A DNA stretch of 64,000 nucleotides, from the NCBI GenBank assembly GCA_019911965.1, contig JAIOJF010000031.1, forward strand, positions 62,001 to 126,000, written 5' to 3'. Under the pieces are notes generated by a model, which saw only the letters and a program-made list of their open reading frames with translations, was not told the origin of the DNA and searched no databases. The position numbers and the translations under genes are program-made. The stretch comes from Paracoccaceae bacterium (lineage in GTDB: Bacteria > Pseudomonadota > Alphaproteobacteria > Rhodobacterales > Rhodobacteraceae). Below, one piece after another: positions 1-8,798 of this stretch (position 1 is its first letter; every line of letters begins with the position of its first letter).

Positions 1-372
1 GCCCATTTCGCGCAGATACATCCGTACCGGATCGTCGGTGCGGTCCAGCACTTCGGTCTGCACGGTGGAGACCGCGACTTCCTTGGAGGTCGACGCCTCG
101 ACCAGATCGGTAGCCTTGCCTTCCTCGTCCTCGGCCTCGTCATCCTCGATGATGTTGATGCCCATTTCGGACAGCATCGACATCACATCCTCGATCTGTT
201 CCGACGACACCTGTTCCGGAGGCAGGACCTTGTTCAATTCGTCATAGGTGATATAGCCGCGCGCCCGCGCCTCGCCGATCATCTTCTTGACGGCGGCCTG
301 GCTCATGTCGCCAAGGGATGCGTTTTCCGGTTGTTCCTCGGTCTTCGTCGCTTCGGTATCCTTGGCGGCCAT
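1..372 (-). CDS. rpoD: RNA polymerase sigma factor RpoD, N-terminal part (cut by window edge)
   Basis: This is the primary (housekeeping) sigma factor, which directs RNA polymerase to most promoters. Only the first 124 codons are in the window; the rest lies to the left. The protein starts MAAKDTEATKT. It continues with a region 1.1-like segment (DMSQAAVKKMIGEARARGYITYDELN, PPEQVSSEQIEDVMSMLSEMGI), an acidic stretch (EDDEAEDEE), and ends at the edge in region 1.2 (DDPVRMYLREMG). The ATG at 372 has a GGGGA ribosome site about 7 bases upstream. It follows dnaG on the same strand after 93 bases, the usual dnaG-rpoD order. The gap carries a repeat and GANTC cluster, described separately. Confidence 0.95.
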   Translation of the reverse strand, partial: MAAKDTEATKTEEQPENASLGDMSQAAVKKMIGEARARGYITYDELNKVLPPEQVSSEQIEDVMSMLSEMGINIIEDDEAEDEEGKATDLVEASTSKEVAVSTVQTEVLDRTDDPVRMYLREMG

Positions 373-414
373 CGGTCATTCCCCGGTTCTGGCACCCGCC
401 ATCGATCTGGCGGT

Positions 415-457
415 GCGAATCACTTGGTCGAATCAACACAGCGAATCACTGATTCGC
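415..457 (-). promoter_or_regulatory. rpoD upstream region: three 13-bp-spaced CGAATCA repeats plus a palindrome, four GANTC sites
   Basis: GAATCA occurs at 417, 430 and 443 (exact 13-base period) and its inverse TGATTC at 450. The last two form the palindrome GCGAATCA-C-TGATTCGC (441-457). All four are GANTC, the target of the alphaproteobacterial cell-cycle methylase CcrM. A separate 6-bp hairpin (396-413, CCGCCA/TGGCGG) lies in the probable rpoD leader. The region sits between the dnaG stop and the rpoD start, so regulation of rpoD is an inference. Confidence 0.5.
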
Positions 458-465
458 AATGCTGT

Positions 466-2409
466 TTACCCTTTTTTCTTTACCCAAACCTGATCGTCGA
501 TCAGATTCTGCAGGAAGGCCGACAGGCTTTCGCGGTCTTCCGCCTCGGTTCCGCCCTCCGGCAGGGTCGTGCGCAGGGCGCGGTTTTTCGCCTCTGCCGC
601 CTGCTGCAGACGCCAGGTCAGGCCCTCGTCGACCAGCCCGGTCATGTCCACCATCGCCTCGCTGATCTCGCTCCTGGCCCCGCGCACCGTTTCCAGCTTG
701 GCCAGTTCCTCGGCCAGCGCTCGCGCTGCCATATCCTCATCGACCCGCCTTGCCAGCAAGGGGGAAACCTTCAGATGGCGCAGCGCATGGAGGTTTTCAA
801 GCACCGCCGGGCCAATCGCCTCGGTAATCGCGCGCTGCAGGCTGCCCGCGTTTCCACCCGCAACAGGTGCATGGCTTAAAATCGCGGTACGCAGGCGGTC
901 ATAGCCCGCACCGCACAGTATCAGCCGTTCAAGCGCTGACTCGAATTTCGCAACCAGTGCGGGATAGCTCAGGCACAGTGCCAGGATCATCGCTTCGCGC
1001 AACTGATCGGTCGAATCGGCCCCGGTATCGCGCGCCAGCAGCGAATTGCGCGTCCCCTCCGTTGCCGCCACCGGAATAATCGGCCGGAAACCGCCGCCCC
1101 GGAACGGCCTGTCCGGCCCGCGCAACGGCGCGAACAAAGCTGCCCGCCGTTCGCGCAGCGCCTCGGCATAGTGGCCACGGATGCTGCCATCGCGGATGGT
1201 CGCCAGCGCCGCCTTCAGATCGGCGTCCAGCCCGGCGCGGCGCTCGGGGCTGTCGAACACCCGGCCCTCGATGGTCTTTTGCCAAAGCAGATCGACCATC
1301 GGTCGCGCGGCGTCCAGCAGCGCCTGCATCGCGCCAATGCCCCGTGCACGCAACAGATCGTCAGGGTCCATCCCCTCAGGCAGCAGGCAGAACCTGAGGC
1401 TCCGCCCCGGCTCCAAGAGCGGCAGCGCGATGTCGACCAGCCGCATCGCCGCACGCAATCCGGCCTTGTCGCCATCCAGTGCGATCACCGGTTCGGGTGC
1501 CAAGCGCCACATCAGATGCAACTGATCCTCGGTGATCGCGGTGCCAAGCGGGGCAACGGCATGTTCAAACCCGGCCCGCACCAGAGCGATCACATCCATG
1601 TAACCCTCGGCCACGATCAACCCGCCGACCTTGCCCGCCGCTTCACGCGCCGGGCCGATATTGTAAAGGCTCCGGCCCTTGTCAAACAGCAGGGTCTCGG
1701 GCGAATTCAGATACTTGGCACGCGCATTCGGGTCCATCGCGCGACCACCAAAGGCGATGCAACGGCCCCGGACATCGCGGATGGGAAAGATGATCCGGCC
1801 GCGAAACCGGTCATAAGGCGTGCCGCCATCGTCCGGCCGGATCGCCAGCCCCGCCTCGACGATAAGATCACTGGCCAACCCGGCCTCGCCCAGCGCCCGC
1901 GTCAGCGCGGTGCGGCTGTCGGGCGCATAGCCGATGCCGAACCGCTCGCCCGCCGCCTCATCAAGGCCGCGCCCCGCCAGGTAATCCCGCGCCGCTGATC
2001 CCTGCGCGGTGTTCAACTGCAACCGGTAAAACCGCGCCGCCTGCTCCATCACCGCTGCCAGCTCCGTTGCCCGGTCGGCCTTGACCTGCGCTTGCGGATC
2101 ACGCGCCGGCATGGTCAGCCCCGCTTCGCGGGCCAGCATTTCCACCGCCTCCATGAAGCCGACATTCTCGGTTTCGCGGATGAACGACAAGGCGTCGCCC
2201 TTGGCGTGACAGCCAAAGCAGTAATAAAATCCCTTCCGGTCATCCAGATGGAACGAGGCGGTCTTTTCCTGGTGGAACGGGCACGGTGCCCAGTAATCGC
2301 CCTTGCCGGGATTGGATTTGCGGGCATCCCACGTAACCTTGCGCCCCACCACCTGGGCGAGGGACGTGCGGGTACGCAATTCGTCAAGGAATCCGGGGGG
2401 CAGGCTCAT
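466..2409 (-). CDS. dnaG: DNA primase DnaG
   Basis: Makes the RNA primers for lagging-strand and origin replication, working with the replicative helicase. The protein is 647 residues, a normal length. The CHC2 zinc-binding domain is at the N-terminus (C43, H46, C64, C67). The TOPRIM catalytic domain follows, with EGYMD at 268-272 and DGD at 312-314. The less conserved C-terminal helicase-interaction region is from about 450 on. The ATG at 2409 starts MSLPPGFLDEL, typical for the family. It lies upstream of rpoD on the same strand. The 170 bases ahead of it hold a hairpin repeat (2471-2528). Confidence 0.97.
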   Translation of the reverse strand: MSLPPGFLDELRTRTSLAQVVGRKVTWDARKSNPGKGDYWAPCPFHQEKTASFHLDDRKGFYYCFGCHAKGDALSFIRETENVGFMEAVEMLAREAGLTMPARDPQAQVKADRATELAAVMEQAARFYRLQLNTAQGSAARDYLAGRGLDEAAGERFGIGYAPDSRTALTRALGEAGLASDLIVEAGLAIRPDDGGTPYDRFRGRIIFPIRDVRGRCIAFGGRAMDPNARAKYLNSPETLLFDKGRSLYNIGPAREAAGKVGGLIVAEGYMDVIALVRAGFEHAVAPLGTAITEDQLHLMWRLAPEPVIALDGDKAGLRAAMRLVDIALPLLEPGRSLRFCLLPEGMDPDDLLRARGIGAMQALLDAARPMVDLLWQKTIEGRVFDSPERRAGLDADLKAALATIRDGSIRGHYAEALRERRAALFAPLRGPDRPFRGGGFRPIIPVAATEGTRNSLLARDTGADSTDQLREAMILALCLSYPALVAKFESALERLILCGAGYDRLRTAILSHAPVAGGNAGSLQRAITEAIGPAVLENLHALRHLKVSPLLARRVDEDMAARALAEELAKLETVRGARSEISEAMVDMTGLVDEGLTWRLQQAAEAKNRALRTTLPEGGTEAEDRESLSAFLQNLIDDQVWVKKKG

Positions 2410-2470
2410 GATAGGTCAATATCGGCCTTTGCGACGGCCCGTGCAAGGCCCCGCGCAAAGCCCTTCCCGC

Positions 2471-2528
2471 GCTTCTTTTTGGCAAAAGTACTCCCGCCGG
2501 AGGCAACCGCCGCGCCCTCAGGCGCGGC
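2471..2528. repeat. Dispersed hairpin repeat, copy 1
   Basis: Starts with GCTTCTTTTTGGCAAAAGTA and CTCC, then ends in a perfect 8-bp hairpin (GCCGCGCC 2509-2516, loop CTCA, GGCGCGGC 2521-2528). A second copy with the same leading motif and its own GC-rich hairpin is at 32804-32855. It lies between gcdH and dnaG. I infer a REP-like or terminator-like intergenic element. Confidence 0.55.
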
Positions 2529-2579
2529 TGAAAGGTCTTGCCCCCGCGCAAGCGGTGGCTCCGCCGGATGACCGAAACC

Positions 2580-3800
2580 TCAGAAAAACGCCTGCAGGCC
2601 GGTCTGGGCGCGGCCCAGGATCAGCGCATGAACGTCATGCGCCCCCTCATAGGTGTTCACCGTTTCCAGGTTCACCATGTGGCGCATCACCTGGAATTCC
2701 TCGGAAATACCGTTGCCGCCATGCATGTCGCGGGCCAGTCGCGCGATATCCAGCGCCTTGCCGCAATTGTTGCGCTTGATGATCGAGATCATCTCGGGTG
2801 CCGCCTTGGCCTGATCCATCAGCCGGCCAACCCGAAGCGCGGCCTGCAGGCCCAGCGAAATCTCGGTCTGCATGTCGGCCAGTTTCTTCTGGAACAACTG
2901 CATCTGCGCCAGCGGCTTGCCGAACTGCTTGCGATCGAGGCCATATTGCCGCGAGGCATGCCAGCAGAACTCGGCCGCCCCCATCACGCCCCAGGCAATG
3001 CCGTAGCGCGCCCGGTTCAGACAGCCGAACGGGCCTTTCAGCCCCTCGACATGCGGCAGCAGCGCGTCTTCGCCAACTTCGACATTGTCCATCACGATTT
3101 CACCGGTGGTCGAGGCGCGCAGGGACAGCTTGCCCTCGATCTTCGGGGCCGACAGGCCCTTCATGCCCTTGTCCAGCACGAAGCCGCGGATCTTGCCGCC
3201 ATGTGCCTCGGACTTGGCCCAGACCACGAAGACATCGGCGAAGGGCGCGTTGGAAATCCACATCTTGGTGCCGTTCAGCACGTAACCGCCCTGCACCTTG
3301 GCGGCGCGGGTCTTCATGCCGCCGGGATCGGACCCGGCATCGGGTTCGGTCAGCCCGAAACAGCCGATCCATTCGCCGCTGGCAAGTTTCGGCAGGTATT
3401 TCTGCCGCTGTTCTTCCGAGCCATAGGCATAGATCGGATACATCACCAGCGAGGATTGCACCGACATCATGGACCGATAGCCGCTGTCCACCCGCTCGAC
3501 CTCGCGCGCGACAAGGCCATAGGCCACGTAACCGGCCCCCAGCCCGCCGTATTCCTCGGGGATGGTGGTTCCGAGCAGGCCCATCTCGCCCATCTTCGCG
3601 AAGACGCCGGGATCGCTTTCTTCCTCGCGGTAGGCCTTGATGACCTTGGGCTGCAACACGTCGGTTGAAAAGCTGCGGGCAGCGTCGCGGATCATCCGCT
3701 CGTCTTCCTCAAGCTGGTCTTCCAGCAAGAACGCATCGTCCCAGGCGAACGATGACAGGTCGGGGGCATCCTTGGCTTTCAGCTTGGGACGGTCGGTCAT
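2580..3800 (-). CDS. gcdH: Glutaryl-CoA dehydrogenase
   Basis: FAD flavoenzyme of the acyl-CoA dehydrogenase superfamily. It oxidises and decarboxylates glutaryl-CoA to crotonyl-CoA in lysine, tryptophan and aromatic (benzoyl-CoA type) breakdown. The 406-residue length fits. Visible marks are the FAD/substrate segment ([13 protein letters not shown], 147-159), the SLRAST loop (226-231) and the C-terminal [19 protein letters not shown], where E385 is the expected catalytic base. The TYEG(T/A)HD(I/V)HALILGR ending is characteristic of glutaryl-CoA rather than short-chain acyl-CoA dehydrogenases. It stands alone between dnaG and the divergent glutamine-synthetase-like gene. No glutarate CoA-transferase is adjacent. 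Confidence 0.92.
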   Translation of the reverse strand: MTDRPKLKAKDAPDLSSFAWDDAFLLEDQLEEDERMIRDAARSFSTDVLQPKVIKAYREEESDPGVFAKMGEMGLLGTTIPEEYGGLGAGYVAYGLVAREVERVDSGYRSMMSVQSSLVMYPIYAYGSEEQRQKYLPKLASGEWIGCFGLTEPDAGSDPGGMKTRAAKVQGGYVLNGTKMWISNAPFADVFVVWAKSEAHGGKIRGFVLDKGMKGLSAPKIEGKLSLRASTTGEIVMDNVEVGEDALLPHVEGLKGPFGCLNRARYGIAWGVMGAAEFCWHASRQYGLDRKQFGKPLAQMQLFQKKLADMQTEISLGLQAALRVGRLMDQAKAAPEMISIIKRNNCGKALDIARLARDMHGGNGISEEFQVMRHMVNLETVNTYEGAHDVHALILGRAQTGLQAFF

Positions 3801-3982
3801 CAGGATATCCTTTAGGCTTGAAACATGTCACTTCTTTCGGCTTACCGCAGGTTTGTTGCAAATGCAATGGCCGCCCGGTCGCACCCCGGCAGGTCATGGC
3901 GATTGACCTTTGCCTTGCGCCCGCTGATATTGGCGGAAAATGCCCGCAAGGCAAGCCGCACCGGGCGATCAGGAAAGTTCAC

Positions 3983-5341
3983 ATGACCACCAAATCACAG
4001 GCCAAGAATCAGGCATGGCTGGCCGCCCACCCCGAAATCAAGTCGCTGCGCATCGCCGCCTCCGACCTGAACGGCCTGCCGCGCGGCAAACGGATTCCGG
4101 CCAGCCAGGCCAGCAAGGCATTCGGCGGCGATCTCAGAATGCCGCTCAGCACCCTCAACGTCGATATCTGGGGCGAAGATATCGAGGAAAGCCCGCTGCT
4201 GTTCGACAGCGGCGATGCCGATGGCAGCGTCATCCCGACCGAACGCGGGCTGGTGCCGATGACTTGGTTCGCCACGCCATCGGCCCTGCTGCCGCTCTGG
4301 ATGTTCAACGATCGCGGCCAGCCGTTCTCCGGCGATCCGCGCCATGCCCTGAAGGCAGTGCTGGACCGTTTCGCCGAACAGGGGCTGACGCCGGTGGTGG
4401 CCACCGAGCTTGAGTTTCACCTGCTCGACGGCAAAGCCTCGGAACCCACGCCGCCGATTTCACCCCTGACAGGGCAGACCGTTACTTCGCGTGACGTGCT
4501 GTCGATCAACGGGCTGGATGCGTTCGACGAGTTCTTCACCGACCTTTACGATGCCTGCGAGGCGATGGGCCTGCCGGCGGATGCCGCCATCTCGGAATCC
4601 GGCCTCGGCCAGTTCGAGATCAACCTGTTGCATACCGACGACGCGATGAAGGCCGCCGACGACACCTGGCTGTTCAAGCTGGCGGTGCGCGGCGTGGCGC
4701 GCAAGCACGGCTTTGCCGCCAGCTTCATGGCCAAGCCCTATGCCGACGAGGCCGGCAATGGCATGCACACGCATTTCTCGGTGCTGGACGAGAGCGGCGC
4801 CAACATATTCGATGACGGCACGGCACAGGGCTCGGACCGGCTGCGCCACGCGGTGGGCGGCTGTCTGAAGGCGATGCGCGCCTCCACCCTGGTCTTCGCG
4901 CCGCATTTCAATTCCTACCGGCGGATGGCCCCCAACAGCCACGCCCCGACAGCGGTCTCCTGGGGCTACGAGAACCGCACCGCCGCCGTGCGCATCCCCG
5001 GCGGCAACCCGAAATCGCGCCGCATCGAACACCGGGTCTCGGGCGGCGATGCCAATCCCTACCTGATGCTGGCAGTGGTGCTTGGGGCAGCTTTGGTCGG
5101 AATGGACGACGCGATCGAACCACCTGCCCCGGTCAGCGGCAACACCTATGATGCCGACCTGCCGCGCCTGCCGATGAAATGGTCGGATGCGGTCGATCTG
5201 TTCGAGGGTGATCCGATGATTGCCCGCATCTTCCACGAAAACCTGATCCGCAATTATGTCATGTGCAAGCGACAGGAGATCACCGGCTTCATCAACCAGC
5301 CGCGATTGTTCGAATTCACCACCTATATGGAAACCGTCTGA
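3983..5341 (+). CDS. Glutamine synthetase family protein, probable gamma-glutamyl-amine ligase (PuuA-like)
   Basis: Expected to ligate glutamate to an amine, using ATP, as gamma-glutamylputrescine synthetase does in the first step of the Puu route. It has 452 residues from the ATG at 3983; the longer frame upstream lacks family similarity. The N-terminal beta-grasp part has DLNGLPRGKR (28-37). The catalytic domain has the metal-binding ATELEF (140-145), SESGLGQFEINL, GNGMHTHFSVLD, NSYRRM and YENRTAAVRIPGG. It has no adenylylation-type C-terminus of classical GlnA. It heads a cassette with an amidotransferase, a second ligase and an FAD oxidase. The true amine substrate cannot be read from sequence. 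Confidence 0.85.
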   Translation: MTTKSQAKNQAWLAAHPEIKSLRIAASDLNGLPRGKRIPASQASKAFGGDLRMPLSTLNVDIWGEDIEESPLLFDSGDADGSVIPTERGLVPMTWFATPSALLPLWMFNDRGQPFSGDPRHALKAVLDRFAEQGLTPVVATELEFHLLDGKASEPTPPISPLTGQTVTSRDVLSINGLDAFDEFFTDLYDACEAMGLPADAAISESGLGQFEINLLHTDDAMKAADDTWLFKLAVRGVARKHGFAASFMAKPYADEAGNGMHTHFSVLDESGANIFDDGTAQGSDRLRHAVGGCLKAMRASTLVFAPHFNSYRRMAPNSHAPTAVSWGYENRTAAVRIPGGNPKSRRIEHRVSGGDANPYLMLAVVLGAALVGMDDAIEPPAPVSGNTYDADLPRLPMKWSDAVDLFEGDPMIARIFHENLIRNYVMCKRQEITGFINQPRLFEFTTYMETV

Positions 5342-5405
5342 GCGGGGCTTGCCCTTGCACGGGGTCCTCTGCTACGCATCAGCCACCGCTTGAAACAGGT
5401 GATCC

Positions 5406-6089
5406 ATGAAGATCGGAATTCTGCAAACCGGCCACGCGCCCGAGGGGCTGCTGGCCGATTTCGGCGATTATGGCGACATGTTCCAGCACCTGCTGGATGG
5501 CAACGGCTTTGAGTTTCAGGTCTACAGCGTGGTGGACGATCAGTTCCCGGACGCGGTCGATGCCGCCGATGGCTGGCTGATCACCGGCTCCAGGCATGGC
5601 GCATACGAAGACCTGCCGTGGATTGCCCGGCTTGAGGATTTCCTGCGCGCGGCTTACGCGCGCGGCGTGCCGATAATCGGTGTCTGCTTCGGCCATCAGG
5701 TTCTGGCCAAGGCGCTGGGTGGCCGGGTGGAGAAATTTGCTGGCGGCTGGGCGGTTGGCCCCGCGGAATATGCGCTGAAGGATGGCGGGACGCTGACGCT
5801 GAACGCCTGGCATCAGGACCAGGTGGTGGAGCGCCCCGACGGGGCCGAGGTGCTGGCCTCGTCGCCGTTTTGCGAAAACGCGGTGCTGGCCTATGGCGAC
5901 AAGGCACTGACAGTGCAGCCGCATCCCGAATATGGCTCGGATTTCATTGCCGGGCTGATTGAAAAACGCGGTCGCGGCGTGGTGCCCGATGCCCTGCTGG
6001 ACGACGCAACCGCGCGGCTGGATACGGACATTACCCGCACATGGATGGTCGACAGGATGGTGCGGTTCTTCAAACAACCGCGCGTTTGA
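5406..6089 (+). CDS. Class I glutamine amidotransferase family protein
   Basis: A 227-residue stand-alone GATase domain with nucleophile C94 in GVCFGHQ, and H173 and E175 in QPHPEY completing the triad. Such proteins hydrolyse gamma-glutamyl amides. Placed between two gamma-glutamyl ligase genes, it may remove the glutamyl group at the end of the pathway (the job of PuuD, which is a different C26 peptidase) or act as a glutaminase. It begins 64 bases after the first ligase and ends 9 bases before the second, so co-transcription is likely. The AGGTG ribosome site precedes the ATG at 5406. The physiological substrate is inferred only. Confidence 0.8.
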   Translation: MKIGILQTGHAPEGLLADFGDYGDMFQHLLDGNGFEFQVYSVVDDQFPDAVDAADGWLITGSRHGAYEDLPWIARLEDFLRAAYARGVPIIGVCFGHQVLAKALGGRVEKFAGGWAVGPAEYALKDGGTLTLNAWHQDQVVERPDGAEVLASSPFCENAVLAYGDKALTVQPHPEYGSDFIAGLIEKRGRGVVPDALLDDATARLDTDITRTWMVDRMVRFFKQPRV

Positions 6090-6098
6090 AGGTGAAAA

Positions 6099-7469
6099 AT
6101 GGCTAAGAAAACCACAGACTGGCTGGATCTGATCCCGCAGGCCGCCCGCGATTTCCTGGACGGGCGCAAGGTGGACGAGGTTGAATGCATCATCTCCGAC
6201 ATGCCGGGGATTGCGCGCGGCAAGGCGATGCCGGCGGCGAAATTCGCAGCCTCGCAAAGCATCTTCCTGCCGGATTCGATCTTTTACCAGACCATCACAG
6301 GCGGCTGGGCCGATTTCGGGGGCGAGGAACGCTATACCGATCCCGACATGGTGCTGACGCCGGATTTCGACACCGCCATCGCCGCGCCCTGGACGGTCGA
6401 TCCGACGATCCAGATCATCCACAATATCGACGATCAGGATGGCAACCCGGTGCCGTTTGCGCCGCGCAACGTGCTGAAACGGGTGGTGGAGCTTTTCAAT
6501 GATCGCGGCTGGCAGCCGGTGGTCGCGCCCGAGATGGAGTTCTACCTGATCGCACCCAATACCGATCCGTCGCAGCCGATCGAACCGCCGATCGGCCGTT
6601 CGGGACGTCGGGTTGCGGCCAGTCAGGGCTATTCGATGTCCGCGGTGGATGAATACGGACCGATCATCGACGATATCTACGACTTTGCCGAGGCGACGGG
6701 CTTCGGCATCGACACGATCATCCACGAAGGCGGTGCCGGGCAGATCGAGATCAACCTGCCGCATGGCGATCCGGTGCGGCTGGCCGACAAGGTGTTCTAC
6801 TTCAAGCGGCTGATCCGCGAAGCCGCGCTCAGGCATAATTGCTACGCCACCTTCATGGCCAAGCCGATGCAGGACCAGCCGGGCTCGGCCATGCATATCC
6901 ATCATTCCGTGGTCGATCTGGAGAGCGGGCAGAACATCTTCACCGATGATCGCGGGCAGGAATCCGGGGCGTTCCGGCATTTCGTGGCCGGTTTGCAGAA
7001 CCATCTGCCGGCGGCGATTGCCATGATCGCGCCTTACGTCAATTCCTATCGCCGCTACGTGCCGGACCATTCCGCGCCGATCAATCTGGAATGGGGCCGC
7101 GACAACCGCACCACCGGCCTGCGGGTGCCGGTGGCCTCGGCTGAATCGCGGCGGATCGAGAACCGGCTGGCGGGGATGGATTGCAACCCCTATCTCGGGA
7201 TCGCGGCCAGCCTCGCCTGCGGCTATCTCGGCCTGACCGAGGCGACCGAACCCAGGGTCGAGATGAAGGGCAACGCCTATATCAACGAGGAAGATATCCC
7301 GCTCAGCATGCGCGATGCGCTGCTGCAATTCGAGGAATCCGAGAAACTGGCCGAAGTGCTGGGGCCGGAATTCTGCAAGGTCTATGCGGCGCTGAAATGG
7401 TCCGAGCAGGACGAATTCCTGCAGATCATCAGCCCTTGGGAACGCGAGCACCTGCTGACCAACGTCTGA
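6099..7469 (+). CDS. Glutamine synthetase family protein, second paralogue in the cassette
   Basis: 456 residues with the full catalytic domain: APEMEFYLIA, HEGGAGQIEINLPHGD, the metal and substrate motif SAMHIHHSVVD, NSYRRYVPDHSAP and EWGRDNRTTGLRVP. The N-terminus has the substrate-domain motif SDMPGIARGKAMP. It is clearly diverged from the paralogue at 3983-5341 (different substrate loops, and a longer region around ATGFGIDTIIHE), so the two probably use different amines or act as a hetero-pair. It starts 9 bases after the amidotransferase with GGTGA in front. It is convergent with the FAD oxidase gene. Confidence 0.85.
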   Translation: MAKKTTDWLDLIPQAARDFLDGRKVDEVECIISDMPGIARGKAMPAAKFAASQSIFLPDSIFYQTITGGWADFGGEERYTDPDMVLTPDFDTAIAAPWTVDPTIQIIHNIDDQDGNPVPFAPRNVLKRVVELFNDRGWQPVVAPEMEFYLIAPNTDPSQPIEPPIGRSGRRVAASQGYSMSAVDEYGPIIDDIYDFAEATGFGIDTIIHEGGAGQIEINLPHGDPVRLADKVFYFKRLIREAALRHNCYATFMAKPMQDQPGSAMHIHHSVVDLESGQNIFTDDRGQESGAFRHFVAGLQNHLPAAIAMIAPYVNSYRRYVPDHSAPINLEWGRDNRTTGLRVPVASAESRRIENRLAGMDCNPYLGIAASLACGYLGLTEATEPRVEMKGNAYINEEDIPLSMRDALLQFEESEKLAEVLGPEFCKVYAALKWSEQDEFLQIISPWEREHLLTNV

Positions 7470-7487
7470 GCGCCCGCCGACAGCGTG

Positions 7488-8798
7488 TCAGCGGCGCGCC
7501 TGCCGGCCTTCCCAGCGATCAACGACCTGGCGATACCAGACTTCGCCCGCGATCAGGAACAGGGGCCGGCCACCGGAATACCAGATCCGCGTGGTCGGCA
7601 CGGTTTCGCTGTAGGCGGTGTCGCCGCGCTGGTCGCCCAGCGCCTGATAGGCCACCTTCATGCCAAGGTACGGTGCCAGCGCCACGCCGCTGCCGGAATA
7701 GCCGAAGGCGAAATGTCGGCCGTTATGGCGCCCGACATGCGGCATCTGCTGAAACGTGAAGCCGGTATTGCCGCGCCAGGAATGGCTGATCGCGGCATCC
7801 TTCAACTCGGGCCAGATACCCACCATCGTTTCGCGCAGCCGCATCGCGGCGAAAACCGGGCCGTAGGGCACCATTCCGGCGCGCCCGCCAAACAGGATGC
7901 GGCTGCCATCGGGGGAAATGCGATAATAGGAATGCCGCGCCCTTGTCTCCACCATCATCCGCCGCCCCGGGGCCAGACGGGCGATCAGCCCGGCATCCAG
8001 CTTTTCGGTGGCGATGATGAAACTGGGCAGCGCGAAGATGCGCCGCGAGATATGGCCGAACCTTGCGCCGGTATAACCGTTGGTGGCGAAGATCACCTTG
8101 TCGGCCCGGATGCTACCGCTGGCGGTATGTGCCAGAAACGCGCCTTCGGGGCCCTCAACCGACAGGACCGGGCAGTTCTGCACCACCTGCACACCCGCGC
8201 CCAGCGCGACCCGCATCAGCCCGTCATGAAACTTGCGCGGATGCAAGCCGCCGTGATCGGGATAATAGACCCCGCCCTTATAGGCGTCAGTGGCGATATG
8301 CGGGCCCAGATCGGCTTTTTCGACCACCTGCATGTCGTAATCGGCCAGCCGGTGCAGCGCCTCGGCCAGGCGGCGCGACTGATCGAAGGCCTTTTGGGTG
8401 GAATCCAGCACCACGCGCCCGGTCTGGATGAAATCGCAGTCAATGCCCTCGTCCGCGATCAGGCCGCGGGTGAAGGCATAGGCTTTCGGTGCCTCGTTCA
8501 CCAGCCTAATGGCGGTGTCGCGCCCGAAGGCGGCAGAGATCGCATCGACCGCGACGCGGGCATGTGCGCCGATCATGCCGCCATTGCGGGTGGATGCCCC
8601 CTGGCCCGGCACCATTGCGTCAATCACCGTGACCTTTGCCCCTTCGCGTGCGGCGGTGATGGCGGCGCTGAGACCGGTATAGCCCGCCCCGATAATCAGG
8701 ATTTCGGTTTTCGCAGGCGGGGTTTCGGGCAGCACCGGCAGGTCCGCGCCGTCCTGCCACCAACAGGGGGTGCCGAAGGCAGGCATCGCGGCGATCAC
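7488..8798 (-). CDS. FAD-dependent oxidoreductase of the DAO family, probable gamma-glutamyl-amine oxidase (PuuB/OrdL-like)
   Basis: 436 residues. The Rossmann motif ILIIGAGYTGLSAA (GAGYTG at 37-42) is followed by E/D-type ribose binding and the STRNGGMIG motif seen in PuuB-like amine oxidases. It would oxidise a gamma-glutamylated amine to the aldehyde with release of H2O2 and ammonia. The start is uncertain. The GTG at 8798 overlaps the phaR stop (GTGA) with AAGGA just upstream; the ATG at 8786 is the alternative. It lies directly after phaR on the same strand but functionally belongs with the ligase cassette facing it. Confidence 0.82.
   Translation of the reverse strand: MIAAMPAFGTPCWWQDGADLPVLPETPPAKTEILIIGAGYTGLSAAITAAREGAKVTVIDAMVPGQGASTRNGGMIGAHARVAVDAISAAFGRDTAIRLVNEAPKAYAFTRGLIADEGIDCDFIQTGRVVLDSTQKAFDQSRRLAEALHRLADYDMQVVEKADLGPHIATDAYKGGVYYPDHGGLHPRKFHDGLMRVALGAGVQVVQNCPVLSVEGPEGAFLAHTASGSIRADKVIFATNGYTGARFGHISRRIFALPSFIIATEKLDAGLIARLAPGRRMMVETRARHSYYRISPDGSRILFGGRAGMVPYGPVFAAMRLRETMVGIWPELKDAAISHSWRGNTGFTFQQMPHVGRHNGRHFAFGYSGSGVALAPYLGMKVAYQALGDQRGDTAYSETVPTTRIWYSGGRPLFLIAGEVWYRQVVDRWEGRQARR

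Noticed and set aside
5379-7451. 690-codon open frame on the minus strand opposite the amidotransferase and second ligase
   Set aside because: The opposite-strand genes have clear families and catalytic motifs; the antisense product shows none.
7470-7497. Hairpin between the second ligase and the FAD oxidase
   Set aside because: The pairing is imperfect (CCGAC against GTCAGCGG) with no T-run, so I do not call a terminator.
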